Counted from the first letter of the stretch, positions 1 to 5,523 are shown. The stretch is 6,769 nt of DNA from JAKQHY01 sp034429475 (GCA_034429475.1 DAOUGD010000201.1:1-6769), one strand, 5' to 3'. Translations and numbers: made by a program. Notes: generated by a model not told the origin, from the sequence alone.

Positions 1-212
1 CCCGGGCAACTGTTCGGGCTGTTGATTTTCTCTCACGGCGACCCGCGCTGACAGTCGGTATTCACTACCTAAGGTCTATCGATCTGCCGTGAGATCATTA
101 TTGTACTCGCTTTTAACATACAAGGTCTTAACTGCACGACCGGGAACCGGGCCTGGATTCCCCATATTCCGGTCCTGCACCCGTGAGCACAGGACATTCC
201 GAGTGGGGAGCA
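1..212. other. Non-coding flank downstream of the template-like repeat
   Basis: No open reading frame here has recognisable homology, and I see no reverse-transcriptase motif. On the minus strand, a TACAAT -10-like hexamer lies at 100-105 in an AT-richer patch (about 95-135), but no good -35 sits at proper spacing. If the DGR interpretation is right, this is the spacer between TR and a reverse-transcriptase gene to the left of the window. Confidence 0.4.
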
Positions 213-335
213 CTGGACGCCCGCGCCCACACACCGAAAACCCACGTTCTCGTTACGGTTCGTTGGCGTGTTCTCGTTACGGTTCGTAGAGCGTAGGTTG
301 TTCGCGTTGTTCCTCCACGAGCCACCGCGCAGCAC
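213..335 (-). repeat. Candidate DGR template repeat (TR), AAC-rich copy of the target gene's 3' end
   Basis: On the minus strand this copy reads in frame as VLRGGSWRNNANN followed by LRSTNRNENTP and TNRNENVGFRCVGAGVQ. It holds ten AAC codons in 40 and no AAT. AAC codons are characteristic of DGR templates because mutating their adenines reaches many amino acids without creating a stop. No other part of an FGE domain precedes it, and no stop codon follows GVQ in frame, so it behaves like an isolated template cassette rather than the tail of a second gene. It lies downstream of the VR in the same orientation, the classic target-TR order. Against a perfect template: 15 non-A differences from the VR. 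It could instead be a remnant of a paralogous FGE gene or the template for a sibling target. Confidence 0.65.
246..287 (-). repeat. Internal direct repeat inside the template-like copy
   Basis: An identical 18-nt word occurs at 246-263 and 270-287, exactly 24 nt (8 codons) apart. On the coding strand it reads ACGAACCGTAACGAGAAC and encodes TNRNEN twice. The corresponding two segments of the VR (597-614 and 621-638) are no longer alike, as expected if adenine-directed changes were laid over a repeated template. FGE-family proteins often show a similar Asn-rich duplication near this point, so the repeat may be ancestral to the fold. Confidence 0.85.
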
Positions 336-360
336 GTATCGGCCCGATCCCCACAGCAAA

Positions 361-520
361 GGCCGGCAGCCGGCCCTTGTTGCCCAAATTTCCAGGTGCG
401 TCGCACTGCGGAAAGTGCAATGCACCTCCTGAAAATCCGTTTTTGCAGCGACCAAAGGGGCTGCGCCCCTCTGGACTCCCCAGGATACGCTTCGCCAATC
501 CCGGCAACCGGCTCTGCCGG
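361..520. other. Hairpin-rich spacer between VR and TR
   Basis: No coding sequence is convincing here. Four inverted repeats lie in the spacer: 361-375 (GGCCGG/CCGGCC, loop CAG); 394-427 (outer 6-bp stem AGGTGC/GCACCT, 3x3 internal loop, inner 5-bp stem GCACT/AGTGC, 6-nt loop); 456-470 (AGGGGC/GCCCCT, loop TGC); and 508-520 (CCGGC/GCCGG, loop TCT). None has a following T-run on the minus strand good enough to call a terminator with confidence. On the minus strand this segment would form the 5' leader of a TR transcript or the 3' UTR of the target gene. A role in the template RNA is speculative. Confidence 0.55.
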
Positions 521-562
521 ACACGGGACAGTGGATCAATGGACAGAGGACAAGGGATCAAT
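519..562. repeat. 22-nt tandem duplication abutting the VR end
   Basis: Two units, 519-540 and 541-562, have equal length and match at 18 of 22 positions; each starts GGACA and ends GGATCAAT on the plus strand. The second unit contains the NACHT-FGE stop codon (558-560) and ends 1 nt before the VR homology block. The unit length is not a multiple of three. Its function is unknown. It could be a slippage duplication or a structural element at the homing boundary. Confidence 0.8.
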
Positions 563-3500
563 CCTGGACGCCCGCGCTCACACACCGAGATCCAACGTCA
601 CCGTTACAAGACGAGGACGTGTTCCAGTTACGGCTTGCAGAGCATACGCTGCCCTCGTAGCGCCCCCACGAGCCACCACGCAACACCTTGTCTTTGTCCG
701 TGCCGCTCCAATCGCTGATCATCCATTCCCATACATTACCGGCCATATCCACACACCCATAAGGGCTGTCGCCCTGCGGAGAATACGCACCTACCAGCGT
801 CGTGCCACCAATGCCCGATTCGCTTGTATTACACTTTTCCTCGTCAAAGGCATCGCCCCAAGGATACTTGCGCCCATCTATCCCGCGCGCCGCCTTTTCC
901 CATTCTTCTTCGGTCGGCAGGCGCTTTCCCGCCCACTGCGCGTAAGCTTGCGCGTCATGCCAGCTTACCAGAACCACCGGGTGATCGGCTTTGTCGGCGG
1001 GATATGTGCGGGTTTGGCGATCCCAATTATAAGGCCGCGCCCCACCCTCGTTAATGTAAGGTACAGAATGATCGGGATTTGCATCTATGAATTGTTTATA
1101 TTGCGCCTGCGTCACCGGCGTGCGATCAATCCAAAATTCCGGCAAGGTTTTACGTTGTTTTTTATCTCCATAAAGGAACTCCCCAGCAGGAATTCGCACC
1201 ATAGTTAAATTCAATGCCTGTTCCAAAACCGCTGGCGACACCTGGCGTTGGCGCAACGCGACCACTAATCGCGCCCCCCAGATTTGCATAAGCGCCTGTC
1301 CCGCCTCTGTTTGACACTCCCCCGTCTCGAAATTTTCCAACAGCCGCGCCAGCACCCGCCCGCGCAGCGCGTCGTTGGGTTGACGGCCCATCTCGCCCAA
1401 AGCCCACAGGGAGGCAGCACGGCGGTCGGGCGCGTCCTTCGCCAGACGCAAGAAGAAGCCCACACTATCTTCCCCGGCAAGCTCGGCCAACACCTGACCA
1501 ATCTGCAAGAAGCGGTCTTGGGCGCAAGTGGCAAAGGCATCTTGCAGGCGCGCGAAAACCTTTTCGCGGGCGTCGGGGGCCAGGCGCACCGCCTCGGCCA
1601 CGCAGCGCCCGGCCAGAAGCAGGGCGGCGTCATCGCACGTTCCATCCGCCAGCAGGGCCGTCACTACCGGCGTCGCGTCGGTCAGCCCCACGTACAGCAA
1701 AACGACTTCCTGCCACCATTCCTCGCGGACGTGGGCCAGCAGCGTCTCGCGGCCGGCCTCGGCGTCCACCAGCGCGCGCGCCGCCAGGTACTCCTGGAAG
1801 GTCAAATGCGAAAAAGTGTAAGTATCCAGGCCGGCCTCCACCAGCAGGCCGCTGCGCTCGCGCACCTCGTCCAGGAACTCATCCGCGCCCACCGCCGGCG
1901 CGCCCACGCCGGGCAGCAGGCCGGCCACCCGCTCCGCCAACGCGCGGCGTGAAAGCTCGCGGCGGTTCTCGCCTTGCAGCGTCAGGGCCAGGGATTGCAG
2001 CACCGCCCGCTTTTGCCCCGCGTCCAGTTTGCCCAACAGGCCCTTGGCGGTATCCCAATGACCCAGCAGCACGTCCACGCACTCGGCGTAGAGGTCCACG
2101 CGGCGTTTGGGCAACGTGGCCCGGTAACGGTGGACCAGCGCGATAATCGAAAGCAGCAGCGGGTTGACGGCCAGGGCGCGGATGGCGGGGTTGGCAGAGA
2201 TCGCCGTCGTCAGATCGCGCGCAGCCTCGGCGGCCCGGCGGCGCCCCAGGGCTTGCGCCTGTTGGCGCGCCGCGCGGCCCTGGCCGTCAACCGGCGCGCC
2301 GCCGGTCGCCAGTTCCACCGCCAGACACCAGTTCTCCGCAAAGCGGCGGATTTCGGCCTCGTCGAAGTCGCGCACGTCCAGGCGCGCGAAGCCGTTTTGC
2401 AGCGGCGCGCTCTCGTAGCCCGGCGGGCGCGACGTCACAATGTAGCGGTTGCGGGGGTAGAGCGTAACCAGGCGATCCACCCACGCGGCCATCAGGCGGC
2501 GCTCGGTCTCGTCGGCCACTTCGTCCAACCCATCCAACAGCACCAGGCAGCGCCCCTGGCGCATGTGTGTCTCAAAAAAGTCCGCGCGCGGGGGAATCTT
2601 CAGCGCTGTATACCACGTCGTCAGGTAGTCGGAGAGGGACCCTACGTCGGCCGGCAGGGTGGCCGCGCCGGACGCGGTCGCCCTGTGCCCCCGGTTGGCG
2701 TGCTGGAGTTCGGTCGCCAGCGCGCCCAGGCGTTGGTACAGCGCGTCGCCGGGCGTCACCTCGTCCTGCAAGACATAGACCAACAACCCCAGCGCGTTTT
2801 CCCCCGCGTCGTTCTCCTGAGCGTACAACCACTCGATCACGCGCCGGACGCGGTCGTCGCGGCTGTCAGTCACGGGCAACGCGTCCTGCCAGAGGGCCAG
2901 CCGCGCGTCGGCAAAGAGGGCGCGCAGCGCGGCGTCGCTGGCAAAGGCGGCGCAGTCCAACAGGGCGGCGCGCAGCCGGGCGCGCAGCGCAGCCGGAATC
3001 CCCGGCGCTGAAGGCGAGGCGGGCGCGCGCGGCGTCCCCTCCACAAGCCGCTTCAACTGCCGCAGGGGAACCAGGATGGGCAGCCGATCTTCGGCCAATC
3101 CCAGGCGCGGCTTGACGTCCCCGCGCGCGTAGGTCAGGGTCAGGTAGGCCAGCAGCGTCGTCTTGCCGGACCCCGGCCCGCCCACAATCGCCAGGCGCGG
3201 GTGCTGCGCCAGCGCCTGCCCGATGGTGAGCGCCGGCGGCGCGGGGCGGCCCAGCGCATAGTCGGGCGTCTGCGCGTGCAGCGATACGTAGACCTGCTCC
3301 AATTCCACCGTCACCGGCGCGCGGGTCTTCAGGCCGCGGATGTTCAGGCCGCGATATTCCTCGATGAGGTAGGTGAGGTAGCGCCGCTGAAAGCCCCAGC
3401 CGTAGCCGAGCTTGCTCAGAGCGTCGGCCAGGGTGTTGCCGGCTTTTTCAAACATCGGCTTCAGCACCCACACCAGGATGCCGCCGAAGATCAGGCCGAT

Positions 3501-3704
3501 CAAGGCTCCGATGAGGGTCTGGCTGTTTTCACCCCAAAACGTCGGCGGCGTGGGGGGCGCGCTTGGCGTCGCCGTCACCACAATGAGAAGCTGCTGGGGG
3601 ATGGGCGTCGGCGTGGGGGATTGCGCCCTGCCGCAAGCGGGCCAAAGGCTTAACAGGCTCACGATGAAGAAACAGGTAAACCAGTAGATGGCACTCCTAC
3701 GCAT
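558..3704 (-). CDS. Membrane-anchored NACHT (STAND) NTPase with C-terminal FGE-sulfatase/C-type-lectin domain; likely DGR target protein
   Basis: Predicted signal-transducing ATPase of the NACHT/STAND class, 1048 aa from the chosen start. Seen in order: a hydrophobic signal or first TM segment (about residues 5-25); a Pro/Thr-rich linker (28-56, SPTPTPIP and VTATP); a TM segment (64-81, LIGALIGLIFGGILVWVL) followed by basic residues, which suggests a cytosolic C-terminus; Walker A GGPGSGKT (175-182); Walker B LVLLDGLDE (387-395); sensor-like TSRPPGY (424-430); NPLLLS (514-519); the NACHT-typical FSHLTFQEYLAAR (631-643); HEAT-like helices (about 680-830); and an FGE-sulfatase domain from MVRIPAGEF (835) through RLPTEEEWEKAARG, AGNVWEW and LRGGSW to the end. 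The ATG at 3704 has a GGGAG Shine-Dalgarno 5 nt away. The alternative ATG at 3731, nine codons earlier, lies in a probable -10 box and is disfavoured. The last ~40 codons form the candidate variable repeat. The ligand is unknown. Known family role: NACHT-lectin proteins are proposed conflict or defence sensors. Formylglycine-generating activity is not supported. Confidence 0.9.
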   Translation of the reverse strand: MRRSAIYWFTCFFIVSLLSLWPACGRAQSPTPTPIPQQLLIVVTATPSAPPTPPTFWGENSQTLIGALIGLIFGGILVWVLKPMFEKAGNTLADALSKLGYGWGFQRRYLTYLIEEYRGLNIRGLKTRAPVTVELEQVYVSLHAQTPDYALGRPAPPALTIGQALAQHPRLAIVGGPGSGKTTLLAYLTLTYARGDVKPRLGLAEDRLPILVPLRQLKRLVEGTPRAPASPSAPGIPAALRARLRAALLDCAAFASDAALRALFADARLALWQDALPVTDSRDDRVRRVIEWLYAQENDAGENALGLLVYVLQDEVTPGDALYQRLGALATELQHANRGHRATASGAATLPADVGSLSDYLTTWYTALKIPPRADFFETHMRQGRCLVLLDGLDEVADETERRLMAAWVDRLVTLYPRNRYIVTSRPPGYESAPLQNGFARLDVRDFDEAEIRRFAENWCLAVELATGGAPVDGQGRAARQQAQALGRRRAAEAARDLTTAISANPAIRALAVNPLLLSIIALVHRYRATLPKRRVDLYAECVDVLLGHWDTAKGLLGKLDAGQKRAVLQSLALTLQGENRRELSRRALAERVAGLLPGVGAPAVGADEFLDEVRERSGLLVEAGLDTYTFSHLTFQEYLAARALVDAEAGRETLLAHVREEWWQEVVLLYVGLTDATPVVTALLADGTCDDAALLLAGRCVAEAVRLAPDAREKVFARLQDAFATCAQDRFLQIGQVLAELAGEDSVGFFLRLAKDAPDRRAASLWALGEMGRQPNDALRGRVLARLLENFETGECQTEAGQALMQIWGARLVVALRQRQVSPAVLEQALNLTMVRIPAGEFLYGDKKQRKTLPEFWIDRTPVTQAQYKQFIDANPDHSVPYINEGGARPYNWDRQTRTYPADKADHPVVLVSWHDAQAYAQWAGKRLPTEEEWEKAARGIDGRKYPWGDAFDEEKCNTSESGIGGTTLVGAYSPQGDSPYGCVDMAGNVWEWMISDWSGTDKDKVLRGGSWGRYEGSVCSASRNWNTSSSCNGDVGSRCVSAGVQD
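564..686 (-). repeat. Candidate DGR variable repeat (VR) at the 3' end of the NACHT-FGE gene
   Basis: This stretch encodes the last ~40 residues of the NACHT-FGE protein, from VLRGGSW to AGVQ, and stops one codon before the stop. It aligns without gaps to 213-335 at a constant offset of 351 nt. Over 120 columns 89 are identical. On the coding strand the other copy has A at 29 positions and 16 of these differ here (10 to G, 3 to C, 3 to T); only 15 of the other 91 differ. In reverse, only 4 of the 17 A positions here are non-A in the other copy. Homology stops sharply at both ends. In C-type-lectin-fold DGR targets this C-terminal segment carries the surface-exposed variable residues. The assignment as a VR is inference from this bias and position. 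Confidence 0.72.
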
Positions 3705-3729
3705 AAGCTCTCCCTTCGAAAATAGCCTC

Positions 3730-3758
3730 ATTATTTCAATGCTCTCGGCGGATTACAA
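3730..3758 (-). promoter_or_regulatory. Candidate sigma70-type promoter of the NACHT-FGE gene
   Basis: On the minus strand TTGTAA (3753-3758) and AATAAT (3730-3735) are separated by exactly 17 nt. They match the consensus -35 at 4/6 and the -10 at 5/6. Transcription would start near 3723, giving a short leader that carries the GGGAG ribosome-binding site and the ATG at 3704. The -35 box lies inside a palindrome (3747-3764), so a structure or a bound protein could interfere with it. Confidence 0.45.
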
Positions 3759-3795
3759 TCCGCCATTCCCCCAGCCGCCAGATTGTGATCTGGCG
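3747..3795. repeat. Pair of adjacent palindromes (REP-doublet-like)
   Basis: Two perfect 8-bp inverted repeats sit 11 nt apart. At 3747-3764 the arms are GGCGGATT/AATCCGCC with a 2-nt loop. At 3776-3795 the arms are CGCCAGAT/ATCTGGCG with a 4-nt loop. They fill the gap between the nucleotidyltransferase stop and the NACHT gene. Neither is followed by a T-tract, so an intrinsic terminator is unlikely. They resemble paired extragenic palindromes; whether they recur in this genome cannot be seen here. Confidence 0.7.
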
Positions 3796-3809
3796 CAAGC
3801 CTTCTCGCC

Positions 3810-4322
3810 TCACCTGCTGCCCACCTCTATCCGCCCCAACTCAATCAGCGATTCTACATCCTCCGCCTCTTCCGGCGCATAGCGCGTCACCGCAGCGCGC
3901 ACCCGCGCCAGCATGGCCTCGTCCGCCAATCCCAACATGCGCGCCAGGTCGGCGACGTCCTGCGCGCGGGAAGAAACCAGCTTCAACAACACCAGGTAGG
4001 GCAAATCCAACACCGGATAACCGGCGGGGTCTGTGTAGGGATGCTTCAAAGCCACGGCAATCCAGGGTGCATCGCCAAGCAGCACATCTACCTCTACCCC
4101 TTCCGGTGAACGGCAGACAAATCCTGGAATTGCCAGCGCCGATAGCCAGGTGTAACCGGCGGCTTCCAGCCGCCGGCGGACAAGGGTTTCATCCTGGATA
4201 CGCACCAGAATATCCAAATCGTGTGTCGTACGTTCCGGCATATAGGCGCGCGTCGCCACCCCTCCCACTATCACCCACGGAATGTTTCCAAGAATGGATC
4301 TGAGATCGGGCCATAGTTGCAT
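3810..4322 (-). CDS. Small nucleotidyltransferase-fold protein (AbiEii/DUF6036-like)
   Basis: Predicted 170-aa cytosolic protein with a minimal nucleotidyltransferase fold. Seen: IPWVIVGGVATRAYMPERTT (14-33) with the family's GG, followed by HDLDILV (34-40), whose D35 and D37 fit the metal-binding DxD pair; a third acidic position in VEVDVL (76-81); and a C-terminal helix LLKLVSSRAQDVADLARML (112-130), typical of this superfamily. The start was chosen because AGGAGG (4329-4334) lies 6 nt before the ATG at 4322. A longer in-frame ORF from 4451 would add 43 residues that do not belong to this fold. Substrate unknown. Relatives include toxin-side nucleotidyltransferases of type IV toxin-antitoxin systems and uncharacterised enzymes; no partner gene is evident. 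It ends 105 nt before the NACHT start on the same strand, so co-transcription is possible but a separate promoter seems present. Confidence 0.8.
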   Translation of the reverse strand: MQLWPDLRSILGNIPWVIVGGVATRAYMPERTTHDLDILVRIQDETLVRRRLEAAGYTWLSALAIPGFVCRSPEGVEVDVLLGDAPWIAVALKHPYTDPAGYPVLDLPYLVLLKLVSSRAQDVADLARMLGLADEAMLARVRAAVTRYAPEEAEDVESLIELGRIEVGSR

Positions 4323-4451
4323 TGCTGTCCTCCTGGCTAAAAATTCAATCCCACTGCCTGTCCCCGGGCGAATCCGGCGGCGGCAGAGCGCAATCAGCGC
4401 GCGGCGATGCTGCACTAAGGCGATAGGGCTGTTTCCCACATTGACTGTCAT
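4323..4451 (-). pseudogene. Possible N-terminal remnant of an MNT-type nucleotidyltransferase
   Basis: In the same frame and just upstream of the nucleotidyltransferase start, an ATG at 4451 opens a 43-codon stretch containing SPIALVQHRRALIALCRRR. This resembles the N-terminus of MNT-domain nucleotidyltransferases, which typically read LVxxHRxxIxxLCRRxxVRRL before the FGSAxRG motif. Here the similarity ends after CRRR, and no FGSA motif or DxD follows before the next gene's own start. An AGGAGT lies 12 nt before this ATG, which is rather far. It may be a deleted MNT gene fused by chance to the following gene, or simply an N-terminal extension. The similarity is from memory of the family and is short. 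Confidence 0.3.
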
Positions 4452-4478
4452 AATTTAAATGACTCCTTGCACACTTTC

Positions 4479-4511
4479 ATTATAGCCCGCCTTCCATCTT
4501 GCGCCATTATA
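4479..4511 (-). promoter_or_regulatory. Two TATAAT -10-like hexamers upstream of the nucleotidyltransferase
   Basis: Perfect TATAAT hexamers on the minus strand lie at 4506-4511 and 4479-4484, in a short AT-rich gap after the tpiA terminator. Neither has a recognisable TTGACA-like box at 16-18 nt, so either could be a weak or activator-dependent promoter for the genes to the left. Confidence 0.3.
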
Positions 4512-4517
4512 CAAACA

Positions 4518-4616
4518 AACCTTCCGGGAAGCTACGCAGCGCTCTGGGCCAGAAGGTACGGACGCTTTCGCAACGGTTTTGGCTTTTGCAGGCCGCTATG
4601 AGCTTCCCGGAAGGTT
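4518..4616. repeat. 99-nt element with 16-bp perfect terminal inverted repeats
   Basis: Arms at 4518-4533 (AACCTTCCGGGAAGCT) and 4601-4616 are exact reverse complements around a 67-nt interior. Each arm is itself nearly palindromic (CTTCCGGGAAG). No ORF fits inside and no clear target-site duplication flanks it. It could be a MITE-like element, a cruciform, or a structured RNA in the tpiA 3' region; a long stem-loop is certain only at sequence level. Confidence 0.75.
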
Positions 4617-4623
4617 ACAGCGC

Positions 4624-4659
4624 AAACAAAAAGCTGGAAGCCCACTGAGCTTCCAGCTT
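4624..4659 (-). terminator. Rho-independent terminator after tpiA
   Basis: A perfect 11-bp stem (AAGCTGGAAGC/GCTTCCAGCTT, arms 4649-4659 and 4631-4641) with a 7-nt loop is followed on the minus strand by a run reading TTTGTTTG after the stem's final TT. It begins 20 nt past the tpiA stop and would end the pgk-tpiA transcript. Between stop and stem there is a partial extra copy of the GAAGCTGGAA word. Confidence 0.8.
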
Positions 4660-4679
4660 CCAGGTTCCAGCTTCGCCGC

Positions 4680-5447
4680 TTACGTCAACGCCGCGAGCGC
4701 ATTCTTCACAATCGCCGTGAACGAGTCCACCTTCAGGCTCGCGCCGCCGACCAGGGCGCCGTCAATTTCCGGCATGACGATGAAGTCGGCCATGTTGTCC
4801 GGCTTGACGCTGCCGCCGTACTGCACGCGGATCGCTTCGGCGGTCGCGGCGTCGTAGAGCGCGGTCAGCACGTCGCGGATGGCGGCTTTGATGATGCGGT
4901 TCGCGTCTTCCGGCGTCGCCGTCAGCCCGGTGCCGATGGCCCAGATAGGCTCGTAGGCCAGCACGACTTTGGCGGCGTCCTCCGCCGAAATGTCCGCGAA
5001 CGCGCCGCGCATCTGGCTGCCCACAAAGCTCACCGTTTCGCCAGCCTTGTTCTGTTCCAGGCTCTCGCCGATGCAGACGATGGGCGTGATCCCGTGCGCC
5101 AGCGCCGCCTTGAGCTTCAGGTTGACGGTCTCATCCGTCTCGCCGAAGAACTGCCGCCGCTCCGAGTGGCCGAGGATGACGTACTGCGCCAACTCCTTGA
5201 CCATCACCGGCGAGCTCTCGCCCGTGAACGCACCTTCGTCCTTCCAGTACATATTCTGCGCGCCGACGCCGATGTTGGAGCCGGCCAACGCGCCGCTGAC
5301 CGCCGCCAACGCCGTCGCCGGCGGGCAGACGGCCAGGTCCATCGTCAGCACGTCGCCCAACGTCTGCTTCAGGCCCGCCACCAGTTCCAACGCCTGCGCG
5401 ACGGTCTTGTACATCTTCCAGTTGCCTGCGATAAAGGGTTTACGCAT
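4680..5447 (-). CDS. tpiA: Triosephosphate isomerase
   Basis: Cytosolic glycolytic and gluconeogenic enzyme that interconverts dihydroxyacetone phosphate and glyceraldehyde 3-phosphate. At 255 aa it has the usual length for bacterial TIM. Seen: AGNWKM with N9 and K11, the catalytic H94 in GHSERR (93-98), the catalytic E166 in AYEPIWAIGTG (164-174) with the flexible loop-6 segment, the phosphate-binding GGSV (211-214), and ALVGGASL (231-238). AAGGAG (5452-5457) precedes the ATG. It follows pgk on the same strand after 72 nt. Nothing suggests loss of function. tpiA next to pgk is a common glycolytic cluster. Confidence 0.98.
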   Translation of the reverse strand: MRKPFIAGNWKMYKTVAQALELVAGLKQTLGDVLTMDLAVCPPATALAAVSGALAGSNIGVGAQNMYWKDEGAFTGESSPVMVKELAQYVILGHSERRQFFGETDETVNLKLKAALAHGITPIVCIGESLEQNKAGETVSFVGSQMRGAFADISAEDAAKVVLAYEPIWAIGTGLTATPEDANRIIKAAIRDVLTALYDAATAEAIRVQYGGSVKPDNMADFIVMPEIDGALVGGASLKVDSFTAIVKNALAALT

Positions 5448-5464
5448 AGCTCTCCTTAATGTAT

Positions 5465-5523
5465 GTAAAACGTAAAGCGTAAAACGTAATCATAATGTTT
5501 ACGTTTTACGTTTCACGTTTTAC
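5465..5523 (-). promoter_or_regulatory. Long intercistronic hairpin between pgk and tpiA
   Basis: Arms of 25 nt at 5465-5489 and 5499-5523 are complementary at 23 positions, with one further G-U pair possible in RNA, around a 9-nt loop. The arms are built from reiterated GTAAAACGT-like words. The element overlaps the pgk stop codon (5520-5522) and ends 17 nt before the tpiA start. No T-tract follows it on the minus strand, so it is unlikely to be a full terminator. It may stabilise the upstream message or tune tpiA translation. Confidence 0.7.

Noticed and set aside
456..470. Terminator for the NACHT-FGE gene
   Set aside because: The 6-bp stem is followed on the minus strand by only a brief TT before GG, too weak for a confident call.
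69..539. 156-codon minus-strand open frame spanning the template-like repeat
   Set aside because: Only the ~40 codons copied from the NACHT-FGE gene are recognisable. The flanking residues have no domain, and no good ribosome-binding site was seen, so it is not called as a gene.
558..1206. Active formylglycine-generating enzyme or sulfatase-modifying factor
   Set aside because: The fold matches, but fusion to NACHT and the diversified C-terminus indicate a binding role; Cys residues in the variable region are not evidence of the catalytic pair.
396..1208. 270-codon plus-strand open frame
   Set aside because: It lies antisense to the FGE domain and VR, has no recognisable motif, and its composition is explained by the opposite-strand gene.
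1974..3011. 345-codon plus-strand open frame
   Set aside because: It is an antisense shadow of the GC-rich NACHT region, rich in Arg, Gln and Ala, with no domain.
3705..3731. Upstream ATG at 3731 as the NACHT start
   Set aside because: It overlaps the candidate -10 box, has no Shine-Dalgarno, and adds nine residues before a signal-like sequence that starts naturally at the ATG at 3704.
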